Positions 33,624-45,509 of a stretch of 64,000 nt of DNA are shown piece after piece. Positions within the stretch are counted from its first letter, which is position 1. Each line of letters opens with the position of its first letter. The notes under the pieces were generated by a model. That model saw nothing but the letters and a program-made list of their open reading frames with translations, did no database searches and had not been told where the DNA came from. The stretch spans positions 7,765,001 through 7,829,000 of the forward strand of contig CM037589.1 in assembly GCA_021018995.1 (NCBI GenBank), read 5' to 3'. This DNA is from Chloranthus sessilifolius (lineage: Eukaryota; Streptophyta; Magnoliopsida; Chloranthales; Chloranthaceae). The position numbers and the translations under genes are program-made.

Positions 33624-36600
33624 TTACTCGGCATCAGCAGTGAAATCTGGTTCTGAAGGCTTTTGCAGTTTCACCAACTCTCTGCCACTTTTTGTACTCC
33701 TTAGCCTGTGGACTCCACGAAGTGCATTCGCTGCAAACCGGGATGCATAGATGGTTGCAGCAAGACTGGAAGAGCCAGCCCCTCCACTGTCATCAACAAG
33801 TAATTCTTCTTCTTCTGCTTCTTCGCCGTCTTCTTCCTCTTCTTCTCTGCGGCGCATCTCCGCAATCTTCCTCTTTGAGTAACGTCGCCATGCTGCTTGG
33901 ATAAAGCAGGCTGCCCAAGTCCTCCACTGCTGTGAATAGAAGCGAAAGGTGTGCTGAACCTGTCTGCTGTGCAGACGCCTGAACTGACTAGCCACAAATT
34001 TCAATTCTTCTGCTATTAGTGCAAATGCTTCCACCTCGGTTAGAGCTTTCACTGTTCTGGTAGAAGACGGAAGACTAGCTCCAGATTTGGGATCCAGCGC
34101 CCAGGTTAGTAACTCCTCGCCACAGAAATCGCCTTCTTTTAGAAAGCCCCGATTGAAGAATCCAGTCCTCCCACCATCGGTCGTCACACTCTCCAGCCGG
34201 CCACGTATAATGAAGAGCATTTCATCAACAGGATCTCCTTCCCTCACAATATAAGTACTCTCTGTGTACAAACTCGGTTTTAGCCGTTCGCATATGGCAT
34301 CCAGCAACCTCTCATCCATATTCTCAAACAAAGGAACCTGCCAACATTGAAATTAGCCTGGGATAAAAAAGAGTTAATATTAGGTGGACAGGTATTCTAC
34401 AGTATATACAATGGGACTGTCCACCTAATATGCAATGGGATAAAAAAGAGTTAACCACTTACATTGGGTCACCATTGTATTTGGCCAAGTCCCATACACA
34501 TGTTGACCTTACACCTGACATCTCAATTGGTGACTAGGTATTCTACAGTATATACAATGTGTGCTACATGTACAACATACATGACCCATGCACCACAAGT
34601 GGTGCAAAGCATGTCCACCATATACCATCTCTAAAAGAAAGTAGGGGTCTAGATGGTCAAATGAAGATTGAGTTTTGAAACACCGTAGCCGTTAGTAAAT
34701 GAACTTGGCTTTGGAGTTGAAGGCTTTTATCATGATTTCCAATACCTTAATCTCATCATACTGGGGCTGGCACACGGCTTTGCCGATAGTGTCTTGCCAA
34801 AATGCTATTAACGAAAGTTTTTATAGCCGACTATTGACGTAACACTAACTCTACTTTTCATCCGGGCTTGGAACCGGCAATGGTAGAGTGAACCGAGGGG
34901 CATTGGCCAATAGCATATTATGCAGTACACATTTGGAATGGACTGCCATTAATTCATAGGTATTTTTTTTTATATTTCAACAAACATTGTGTAATGAGTA
35001 AAACACCCACAGCAAACACCACTTTTCATGGCCAAATTCATCTTCCTATATGAAGATATTGCAAGAGGAGACAAGTGGTGCAAAGCATGTCCACCATATA
35101 CTATCTCTAAAAGAAAGTAGGGGTCTAGATGGTCAAATGAAGATTGAGTTTTGAAACACCGTAGCCGTTAGTAAATGAACTTGGCTTTGGAGTTGAAGAC
35201 TTTTATCATGATTTCCAATACCTTAATCTCATCATACTGGGGCTGGCACACGGCTTTGCCGATAGTGTCTTGCCAAAATGCTATTAACGAAAGTTTTTAT
35301 AGCCGACTATTGACGTAACACTAACTCTACTTTTCATCCGGGCTTGGAACCGGCAATGGTAGAGTGAACCGAGGGGCATTGGCCAATAGCATATTATGCA
35401 GTACACATTTGGAACGGACTGCCATTAATTCATAGGTATTTTTTTTTATATTTCAACAAACATTGTGTAATGAGTAAAACACCCACAGCAAACACCACTT
35501 TTCATGGCCAAATTCATCTTCCTATATGAAGATATTGCAAGAGGAGACAAGTGACCACTTACCCTTCTCACCAAAGCCAAACAGAGATGTCGTTTGATGT
35601 CCCTCCTCAGATCCTTGGGAAGGTTCTGAACCAAGTTTTCCTCATCCACCCCACGTGTCTCCAACCACTTGTATTGATCATATCGCCTAACACGTTCCCT
35701 GAGTTCCTGTGGAAGTAAGCGATGATGCATCCACTGCTCTGAATCACGTCTTTTAACTCTCATCTCTTCAAGGCGAATAGTCAATGATTGTAGATATGTC
35801 TGTAGTAATAGCACACCACTGAAAAACTTATCATTCTGGTACTCTCTCACAGCAATACATGTTTTCATCCAATCAAAATTTATCAGGAAAGAAAAGAAAG
35901 AAAAAATAAATAAATGAGCTTTCATTTGGAACAAGACCCAAAGATTTTGATTTTTTTGGACAGGTAACTTCTCTTACGACTTTACCTGCATGTTTCCGAT
36001 AAGGAGTGCAAAGAGAATGAGCCCAAGAATCGCAAGTGCTATTGAAAAGATCACCTCTCCAGGATAGGTACTGGTCTGGAGCCCCTGGCCAAGTGTACTG
36101 CAAAAAGCAGACACCCAATGTTCTGTGTTAAAATGTAAGCATCCCAAACAATCGTACAGATACCAATTAGACAGTTTCAAGTACATCTTGCAATCAAGAA
36201 CTGGAAATAGGAGAAAATTTTCTCCAATATATCCAAAGAAAGATAGCATTCAAGATTCATGGATATAAATAATTATGGTATATGTCAGCACAATTTAAAC
36301 TGGTTGGACTTCAAAAAAATGGGCAGTAAAAATATTGACGGAACATATAAACAAGTGAATGGCATCCTGTACCAATCAATCCTTAGCAGAAAATACTAGC
36401 TTTGCTGTATGAATAATGAGTTCTAACTGACATATAAACACCAAAAGGGTGTTTAAATGATCTTACCCCATTAAAGTACACTTTACTGCTGTGCGACATG
36501 TCATACATTTGAAATCTGATCAATCCAAATAGTCCAAGTGGCAGTCCATCAGTGGAACATGTCTCCGTCAAAGATTGTGAGCCATCTTATTGGTGCACTT

Positions 36601-39600
36601 TAATATTGACTGTTAAAAATTAAAAACAATGGTTTGTATTAGAGTGCACCAATCAGAAATGGTTCCAATCTCCCAAAGAGTGTGATTTGAGTGAGGGATC
36701 ATTGATGTTCAATGTATGACTACCAATTCGATGATTTGGATTGGTCACATCTTACAGGTTTAATGGTGCAAGCTCATTTAAACCATAGTCACAAGTCGCG
36801 ATACAGCAATAATTCGGCAAGGGGTCCATTCGGGAAAATTCGGCCAAATTTGATAAAATCTGAGAAAAAGAAATAATAATAACAATAATAATATTAAGGG
36901 TAATTATCCTCTCACTCGAATCATCGGAGATACACCCATGACTCGAGCTCCCATTGGCTGCATGCGAGTTGACTTTTAAAGCTAACTGTGTGACCTGCAG
37001 CCAATAGGAACTCAAGTCATGGGCTTGTGTCTCGTGACTCGAGTTAGGAGATATTTCCCTAATAATAATATAATATATTTAAGGTTAAATGATATTTTTT
37101 AATAAACAAAATATGCTCTAAGGTGCTCAATGAAAGACACATCTATAATTACATAATCCATTAATTATAGAAATTGGAAAATTTCGGCCCACCCTTATTT
37201 CAGAGATTTTTAGCATTTTTTTTCAAAAAAACGCCGATTTAGAAAGGGAAAAAAAAAGTAGCAGTATAACACTACAACTGCAGAACCATAAATCTGCGGC
37301 AGATAGCTTATGTAGAGCAAGAGTAAAAATATAATGAAGGCATTTCATAAATATCCTTTAAATCCAATTGACTGGGCAATATGTTAACAGAATTAATGAG
37401 GTAACGGAAACAAGGTACTGATCTCCTGGGAAGCATTTGAACTGCCAACCATCAACACCCATTTGGGGAGAGCCCCGTCTGCCTCCTGATTCCCAAAAGC
37501 GAGAATCCAGAAGCTGACCTGACCCACTTCAAAATTCTCGCCCAATTTTAGCTTCTGTACTTCTGGAGGAACCGGAACCTAGTCAGCCCAGCTCTTACCA
37601 AATGGTGATTTTAGCTCCGGAATCACTTTTCGGGGCCCCAAATTGATTCCAGGGAGGGCCCTGCAAAGCATAGCCAGACAGGGCCTTAATTTATAACCCA
37701 TCCTACTTAAAAAGACATGGCAAAACAGAACCGGAAGTAGAATAGTGTTGCATAGTTCTACAAGTTGCAATGGCAGAATGGCATCTGATAAGTTTTGAAA
37801 CTACTAGCACAAGACATCATGAAGTTTTTCACACTTTTATCTTTTATAACTTTCTCAAGCAGAATCGTAACCTTTAATTTCCATCTTACCAATCCAACAA
37901 TTTTGGCTGCGATCGATTTTTCCCGAACTTTTAAAACTAAAGTCTAAAACAATGATATTACTGGAAAAACATCTGCATGCTTACTAAGCTATGACAAAAT
38001 AACGAAATGCAAGGAACCTCCACTAACTCAGAAACTGGGAAATCTCGATGAGGCAGGAAGAAAGAGAGAAATACTGGTCAAAAGTTGAAAATGAAACTTA
38101 AATAATTGTTTAATCAAAGCCAGAATAATAGTACTTTTTTTTATCGGCAAGCAGAATATTAATACTATGATTGTCAAGATGAATGACGAGTTCCTATTAT
38201 AGATGAACACATTAGATGCTTTGCATTATAACCCAAGCTGCAGTGACCAGATAACAACCAATAAATTTTTTTTTACTATCAGTAACAGATAAGTATCTTA
38301 CCTCAAATTTTGGAGACCCCACCACAAGCAGTAACAATATTTGGACACAAATGTTCTGGATGAAACAATTTGAGATGATAAAGCCTGTGTGTAGATTCCA
38401 AAATTAAATGGGTTCTCGTCTCGTGCAGAACAGTTATCATCAAGAATTTTATTGCTGGCATTGTGCCAAGTACCATAACCTTGCATATGTCGGTTGCCAC
38501 AATACAGGTAATTTATAACGCAAATATTAGTTGATCTACAAGCTGACTGCCAGCATGCATCGACACGTTCAACAGCTAACAAGTACCAGAAAGCGCCAAC
38601 GATCTGTGAACAGGGCATATCGAGATATCAAATGTACGCCTCATTCGGTCCAAGAGTATTTGCATTATAGTTTGATTGATTGCATTCAATTAGATCAGTA
38701 AAACAGAACTATCTTGATGTCTGGAGAACTTCATACGTAAAGGGAATAGGATTCACCACATAATTGTCTCTACTTCTTTTCTTCCTTATTTCTATAAATC
38801 GGATGCTACATTATAAATAATAACTGTTTAACAACTGCAGTAGCCCCACAAACATCAAACTAACGATAACAATATGAATAAAAAATTTGTTGGCATGATG
38901 AATACTTAACTATTGATCCCCCAAAAAAAATGGTGAATACTTTCCACTCATTTGCAACTAAAAGAACTAGGCAACTTCAAATCGACATAAGCAAAAAATG
39001 AATACACCAATAAGATGACCCAAAGATCATGGCTAGTGCACTCCAGTCAGGTTTGACCTTTGTAAGATACACAAGGTGACTGCAAAGTCCAGTATTTCTG
39101 ACACAGAAATTCAATATATTAAATTCTAATTGCGCCAAGAAAGCTATCCTATTTCACAAATACAAATGTCGTTTAATACATGTCAAATTCATTAAAACAT
39201 TTAGTTCACAACTTGCATGCAAGTATTTGGGGAAAAATCTGATAACAGCAACAATGACAACATCATCATCATCCTCCCCAGTCCCATCTCTTTAGGTCAG
39301 CTTTGCGATTCCTATTTCTCCACTCATTTCTGTTCAAGGTTAAAATCCTTGTCGTCACTCTACCAACCTTCATGCAACTTTTCATACACTCCTTGACTTG
39401 ATATTTTCTGTATTGGGGCTATTGCTATACTTCCTCTGAAACTAAAAGTCATGAAAAATCAGGATCTATCGATTCGTGCCAGTCTCCAAGTTTTCTGCTG
39501 ATTTGGTTTGTAAGGCTGAAGGATATTCGGGTAAACTAGCTTACTGAGATACCACTAGCTTTTAGATTAAATGCTGAAAAGGCTAGATGTACACCCAACA

Positions 39601-42600
39601 CTGATACATACACACCAATATGAATATAGCTCATACACCAACAATGGTCACACATTAGCGTTTTCAAAGTATTTATGAAACAATTTTATTTATTTATTTT
39701 TTTTTGGGGGGGGGGGGGGGGGGTGTGTTCCGATAGCACACAGATTGGCAGAGGTTTAAATTCTACCTTTGTTGCTATGATTCCAAAGAGAGATGGGCCA
39801 AGGAGCTAAAGGATTTTTGTAGGGCCGTGAAAGGACCGGGTTCAGGCTGGGTAGAGGTCGGTCCAAGCATGACCCTAAAGGACCAGGGATAAGCCCTGGC
39901 CTGGTCTTAAGCCTCCCCAGGCTTGAACTGGCCAGCCCTAGCCCGGCCCATCCAGGGTTGGCAAAATTGATTCTATCAATAGCTCAGATTCGTTAAAAGA
40001 ACTTTGGTCTCGTAATTGTGTTAGAAGCAGCAAAAAATAATAGGTTATATCTTTTGACTCCAATACTGGAAGAGATCCATAGATGACTACTTCTCTATAT
40101 TACCTAACTAATTTCCCGGAAACCGAACCGCACTCCTAGGCCAGTGAAGCCTAGGCAACCATCGACTAGGCACCAGACTCTCATCTAGTTGCCACGATAA
40201 TTAACTACTCACCTTCACAATCACCCACGACACCATTGACAAAATTGTCATATTTAACGAAAAATACCACTATCTATGTAAAGTACAATTTTTTAGGTTT
40301 TCACTTTCAAAATTTATCCATAATTTCACAATTAGTTCATCAACTAATGTCAAAAAAGAAAATCCAAACAAGAAGTTATCGAACCATCATTTGTGGAAAA
40401 ATCAACAAAACTTCTCATTAAAAATAGAGAAGAATTGAGAAGTTAATCTAGAACAGAGTTATAGAGCATAATCACACTACAATTCATGAAAATGAAATAA
40501 TTTGTCACTATGAAGAAGAAAATCTTGATATATACATATATATCTATAGATTAATGAAATCTGTAAGATTGATGTTTATGATCCCTTTGATGAAGAGCAT
40601 TAGCATAATCATAGTTGTGAGTTGTGAAGCCTGACTGTAACCCTGAGTGTCAGCCGGCATCGCCATTTAAGAGAAGACTGAAGAAGAGAAGAAAGGTGAA
40701 AAAGAACGAAAATTTAGAAAGTTTTTTGGGGGTAAATTTCTCTGCCAGAGTTTTAACTTTTTGTACCCGTTGAAGGGTAGGCAATAATCAAATGTATCCG
40801 AGAACCAGTTTGGATTTATGACGGGAAGATTAACAAAGGAAGTTATTTTCCTATTGAGGCAACTTATGGAGAAGTACAGAGAGAGAAGGGAAAACCCACA
40901 TATGATATTTATTGATTTAGAGAAGGCTTATGATAGAGTGTCGAGACAGAAAATTTTGGGGACATTGAGGAAGAAATGCATCCTGAACTTATACATTGAG
41001 ACTACTCAAAATATGTAGGAGAGGGCGGTAAGTGTAAGAATGACGTGTGGAGAGACGAGTGAGTTTCTGCCGGAGTTGAGTTGCATCAAGGATCTGCCTT
41101 GAGCCCTTATTTGTTTGCCTTAGTCATGGATGCGTAACCATAGACATACAAGAAGGGATTCCATGGTGCATGGTCTTTACGAATGATGTAGTATTAATTA
41201 CTCAAACAAGGAAAGAAGTAAATGATAAGCTGAAATTATGGAGAAACGTTTTGGAGTCAAGGGGATTGAAAATGAGCAAAACAAAGACGGAATACATGGA
41301 CTACAAATTTAGTGAACATGATAGCCTGGAGGAGGATCTAATCAAGATAGATAATCATTTAGTGTCACATTGCCATAGATTTCGCTATTTAGGCTCTCCT
41401 TTACAATCAGATTGTGGACTGGAGCATTGTCATCATTTTTGCTCCAACTTAAGGGGGGAGTATTAGAACTTTGTTTAGTCATTAGAGTTTATATTCAGTT
41501 TTTGTATTTTTGGTCATTGATGTCATCCATGTAATTGGAGTGAACACATATATCTATATAGATATATATCATTAGTTGGCTTTCCTATTTAGAATCATGC
41601 TAAATATGGTAATGGGGTATCTAGGTTAGTTGGTCATCCTAATTAGTTTATTTTCTCGTAATTTATTTCCTTAAATAGGTTCTTTCCTTAATATGTTTCT
41701 TATAGATCTGTAAGCCTCTATTTAAAGAGGCACTCATACTGATAATAAATACACACGGTAATTAAGAATGCAGTCCTTTGGGCCATCTCACTTCTCTCAA
41801 CTTCCTGCCTCATAGCTTAATAAACACTCAACAGGGTATTTCTATATTTTAATAATGTAGTGTTTAGTATTTTATTTTGCAACAATGGCTTACAATAGTT
41901 TTTCATTAAGAGGAGTAAATAAAACACACAAAAAAATTAGAGAAAGATAAAAATATATAAAGACGGGGCAGGCAATGAGCACCAGGTGTTGAAGCTTTGC
42001 TCCTCCTTGGAGGGTTACATTACATTGATCCGCCTTGGAGGCAAATTTCCATATGGAGCATCTCCATAAACGGGGCTAAAAATAGAAGTGGGAAGTAGTT
42101 TTTTGAGGACCTAGCACTACCGGTAAAATATGCTATTATTGTAGAATTTGACATCGGGACTAAATTTTGTATTTAAAAACTATATTAATAGCCCAGCTGT
42201 TGATAACTACATAAAATGCACATTTCTCAATATTTTGTGCCAGTTTGAGTAATTTTGTATCCTAAACAATGTTGATACTCCATACTGCTCCTTATACTAC
42301 GTGAGTAAAATTGGCATATTCTCGCTCCATGTGGTCAGAGCTTTGTCATTACCGCATAGGAAAAATTGACCCTATTATAAACTTTGGGAATTAAAAACAA
42401 TTTTGACTTGATAGACATGTCTAGCATATCTTATCAATATCTCGTCTTTGAGGTAAGTCCTAACTTCACAGCTGCCACTCATTAACTTCTACTGGACCAA
42501 CTGCTAAAGATTCACTCTACAAGAGAATGCAGATTTTCTTAAGACAGATCTGCCTGGTCACTCAGGTACCTGCAGTTCAACAGGACAAACGGTGTTACTT

Positions 42601-43616
42601 AGATCAAACTGATGCAAATGCAACTGCTACTGCACTGGCATAGGAACGTAAAGGCCAAACTCACTCCAGAGAAATGTTCATCTGTAGTCTTGTAGCTAGT
42701 GAACAAGTAGTGAGTGGTTCAAAATCCATCTAGTGGCAGCACAAAGAACCCTGACGGAACATATTGAGATCAATTTACATGAATGGCAGTCCTGAGGTAG
42801 GTGTAAGCTTGTAGTTGTGCATATCACAGTAATCCATAGACATTACATTACCTGACAGAATTTACTTTTTTCTTTCTTTCTTTTGATATGATAAGCCTGA
42901 CAGTATCAAAACAATTTCACAAAACCGACTCCTATCGCCGGTACAAACTTCTTAAAGAAAATTGTAACAGCCTTTTAAAGCCTCATACATGTCAGATGCT
43001 GAAATTAACAGATGTCAGGGCCCCTAAAATATATTCATGTCAGTTTCGATAGTGAGATATCAGTGTCAATAGATGTAATACTACTGTAGTCAGTGACAGC
43101 CCATTACCCTTATCTTAATGGAGTCAAGTAACATTTTTGTTGTTATTTATATCACTCAGTTCAATTATTGCAACACAATTTTCACTTATTACATTGACAC
43201 TATAGAAACATTTAATCTCAGGCACTTCCTGATATCGTATGGATGAAGTTTCATCACCAAAAGCTATTAATAATTGGCAAGATAGGCTATATGAGAATGC
43301 AGAAGATAAATCCCTGAACAGCAGACATGAAACATATATATAAAAGATGAACAATATATCACATATTTAATTTACATCAATACCAAATTACACTAATACT
43401 TACATGACTAGCAAGCATGTACCATAACAAATAGTATGCAGCACCAGCCCACGCAGTTTCAGCAAAGACACCAGCAGTCCTTTTCAAGTCTGAAGTTAAA
43501 GGTAAAATCCGCAAAAACCTAGGAATATACTGAAGCAAGACAATGAAAAGCAATGCATTTTTTGTAGCCAGTACTTCTGAACCCTTTGATTTTTGAAGAA
43601 ATTTCCAAATTACACC
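33624..43616 (-). CDS. CNGC: Cyclic nucleotide-gated channel, CNGC group II-like, 3' part
   Basis: Five minus-strand exons fit: 43404-43616, 38302-38603, 35986-36097, 35563-35799, 33624-34337 (stop at 33624-33626). Introns are GT-AG with agreeing phases, giving 525 residues. In order they encode VLLQYIPRFLRILPLTSDLK and TAGVFAETAWAGAAYYLLWY (S4-S5), IVGAFWYLLAVERVDACW and CLWWGLQNL, STLGQGLQTSTYPGE (pore; GQG at the filter) with ILGLILFALLIGNMQ (S6), the C-linker EEMRVKRRDSEQWMHH, then the cyclic-nucleotide fold with FIIRGRLESVTTDGGRTGFF and GDFCGEELLTWALDP, and an IQ motif FIQAAWRRYSKRK that binds calmodulin in the family. The acidic run and the ELVKLQKPSEPDF end fit group II (CNGC5/6/9 type), non-selective calcium-permeable channels. 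About 200 N-terminal residues (S1-S3) are not in the window. Confidence 0.93.
34600..35551. repeat. 476-bp tandem duplication in a channel-gene intron
   Basis: The unit 34600-35075 is repeated at 35076-35551, with only a few substitutions seen by eye. The second copy ends 12 bp from the exon edge at 35563 and just short of the splice donor. Both contain words such as ggcacacggctttgccgata that look TE-derived. Confidence 0.92.
36425..36784. mobile_element. TIR element with AT-rich ends, copy 2
   Basis: Starts gacatataaacaccaaaag and gtgtttaaatgatctta, ends aatggtgcaagctcatttaaa, and shares interior words with 19685-20392 (ccaagtggcagtccatca, tggttccaatctc). The outermost part of the right end is missing. 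It lies in a channel-gene intron (36098-38301). Confidence 0.65.
36892..37068. mobile_element. Hairpin MITE with long arms
   Basis: Arms of about 70 bp (36892-36962 and 36996-37068) are inverted copies: tgactcgagctcccattgg on the left against ccaataggaactcaagtca on the right, with a loop of about 33 bp. Ends are tattaaggg and ccctaata, suggesting a TAA/TTA target, but TAA repeats on both sides prevent a firm TSD. Confidence 0.75.
37069..38301. other. Rest of the channel-gene intron, no gene seen
   Basis: AT-rich DNA, with a more GC-rich patch at 37420-37680 containing agaagctgacctgac and several small inverted words. No domain recognised. Confidence 0.35.
38604..40740. other. Left part of the 4.8-kb channel intron
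   Basis: No coding exon. 39250-39400 resembles 43905-44060 (ttcctatttctccactcat against gtctcatttctccactctt), a dispersed repeat in the same orientation. 39830-39960 is GC-rich and may be the end of an old TIR element. Confidence 0.35.
39691..39723. repeat. T-run followed by a G-run
   Basis: About ten T then about 17-18 G on the plus strand. The exact length is likely to be unreliable in any assembly. Confidence 0.9.
40755..41420 (+). mobile_element. RTE-type LINE reverse transcriptase fragment
   Basis: The frame at 40803-41018 gives NQFGFMTGRLTKEVIFLLRQ and MIFIDLEKAYDRVSRQ, RT motifs of the plant RTE clade. After a stop and an internal deletion the frame at 41170-41400 gives VFTNDVVLITQTRKEVNDKL, where the YADD-type active site has decayed to FTND, then SRGLKMSKTKTEYM. 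It is a dead fragment in the channel intron, opposite to the gene. Confidence 0.8.
41421..41833 (+). mobile_element. Copia 3' end: internal tail, purine tract and LTR
   Basis: gctccaacttaagggggg (41441-41458) is a copia-like polypurine tract. The LTR would run 41461-41833, starting tattagaac (the TG has become TA) and ending acactcaaca. A TATA-like ctctatttaaagagg lies near 41718. No other part of this element is present, so it is a truncated copy. Confidence 0.6.
41834..43403. other. Right part of the 4.8-kb channel intron
   Basis: AT-rich DNA without coding similarity. It ends (reading the gene) after the donor cat-gtaagt at 43403-43404. Confidence 0.4.
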
Positions 43617-44349
43617 CTGCAAATAATGGAAAAGAATCAACAGAACTGTTCACAGTCCACCCTTCTCCCTACGCTCCACCAACCGGGAGCGAGGAAAACA
43701 CTGGTATATTCAAATTAGGACATTACCGCTAACTGATATGCTTCTTACAGTATCAAATAAAGAAATCATAACAAAATTTGTTCCTTAAAACACCTCAACC
43801 GATAAAGCATGCAGGAATGCATTTACTCAGTTAATGCCTGTGAAAAAAATGAGAAGCAAAATCTACAATGCATGGAGATCCCTCATATCAACTTTAATTG
43901 GCACACCTTTGTTTATGCATCATCATTGCCTTATCCCATCTATTCGGGATTGGCTTTGTGAGTCTCATTTCTCCACTCTTTGCTGTCTATAAGGCTAAAT
44001 CTCGTCTACTCCAGAATTCTTCATGTCATTTGTGACTACTTTTCTTCAAGTCTTTATTGGTCTTCCTCCTCTCTTTACCTGTACCGATATTGTTTCCATA
44101 TTTTGCTGAGGGACTGCATCAGGTCTCCAATAGACATGCGCAAATCATCTCAAGCAACATTCTATAATTCACTTTTAGGGCTACCCTAAACTTCCCCTTC
44201 CTCATTTTATCCTCTCTTGTTTGTTTATATACATATATAAAAGATTTTTTAATCCCATTATGGCAGATAAATCAAACAACATAAAAATGAGCTCAAAGAT
44301 GATGAGAATCATAAAACTTCATGAACTTAAGCAGGAATTGAGTGTTTTT
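43617..44349. other. Intron upstream of the first visible channel exon
   Basis: Starts with the acceptor tttgcag (minus strand). 43905-44060 is the second copy of the dispersed repeat at 39250-39400. The missing S1-S3 exons are not here. Confidence 0.4.
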
Positions 44350-45509
44350 TTCGGATAGGTAAACTGGGCGCGAACCTGCAACCTTGAGGTTGGAATATTG
44401 TCAACCTTCCATTGTGCTACAGGCTCAACTCCATGTTCCTTTACCATCAACTTCAAGTACTTCTGGGGACTGCTAGCCCTTTATAGCAACATGGTTCCCT
44501 TATCTGCCACCGCATGTATGACTGTTTATTGGGCGGTAAAGAAGATCTTAATTAACAAGAACAAGGAAACAAAGAATCCATACCTGTTAGACAACAAGAA
44601 GCTGAAGTCAGCCAAGGAGCATGCTCATGGGGACCTACTGTCTGGCCATCCTATCATCCCAAGAATCCCTGAGAGCCTGCAAGCACACCTCTTAGCCCTT
44701 ATCCCCCCACCATTAAACTAGTAGCCGCCTTGATAACCATCTGCATGTTTCTGCTCCTGTTCCTGAAAATCCTATCGTTTCTTTCCAGTCATATTAACCA
44801 CCAAACAGCTAGCAAAGTAACCTCCCAAAGATCTCTTTCCACCCCCAACCATCTGAACCCCCTCCACCTGCTAACCATGGATCAAAATATTGTCCGATAC
44901 CGATACGTATCGGACGATACGTATCGGTATTGGACTCGAACGATACATTGAATGTATCGTCCGATACAGACCGGTACCGATACGTATCGTCCGATACGTA
45001 TCGTTTTGGAGCTCGGACGATACGTATCGGTAACCCGATATTTTAACCCATGCTGCTAACCAACAGTCAACAAGAAGTAGGCATACACCACGAAACCCCA
45101 AGCATCCTTTCTGCCCAGATCCAAATGCTCTCCTCAAACAAACAAGGATAAAGTGGTGTGCAACATTCTCCTCTGCTCTACCACACATCACGCAGATATT
45201 ATGCAAGTCCATACCCCTTCTTATCAACTGGTCCACCATAAGGACTCTATTCATAGTCACCGTCCAAGCAAAGACCTGAATTCTATGAGAGGCAGGCAGC
45301 AGGTGCCCTCTAGATTGCTTTCCAATCTCTGTTCACTGCACCATTAATTTTGAAGTAATTGTCAACAGCACAGACCCTCCTGTCCACTTTATTAATAATT
45401 GGGGCAGTCCCATACTGCCCACCCAACATATTCGGAACCATATAAATCTCACTGTACAGGAGGCATCTTCTGAATTGCACGTCCCACCATCTCTGCACCT
45501 CACTGTCTC
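44350..45509 (-). mobile_element. L1-type LINE 3' fragment (zf-RVT), split by a MITE
   Basis: On the minus strand QVFAWTVTMNRVLMVDQL is followed by MDLHNICVMCGRAEENVAHH and the rest of a zf-RVT zinc-binding domain (45100-45290), typical of plant L1 ORF2 ends. The MITE at 44876-45052 interrupts the 3' part. At 45510 the fragment is broken by the LTR array, which therefore inserted into this LINE. Confidence 0.7.
44876..45052. mobile_element. Palindromic hAT-like MITE, copy 4 (in LINE)
   Basis: 177 bp, catggatcaaaat to attttaacccatg, flanked by an exact 8-bp duplication ctgctaac (44868-44875 and 45053-45060). It is nearly the reverse complement of copy 3, with about one extra gtccgatacgtatc unit. 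Confidence 0.92.

Noticed and set aside
33692..33997. Frames antisense to or shifted from the last channel exon
   Set aside because: The real frame is continuous over 238 codons with conserved CNGC motifs.
39250..44060. SINE or tRNA gene at the two tctccactc-containing repeats
   Set aside because: Two similar copies exist but no A/B box pair, poly-A tail or tRNA fold could be made out.
44876..45052. Telomere- or centromere-type short satellite
   Set aside because: The gatacgtatc words form a bounded element with 8-bp target duplications, not an open-ended array.
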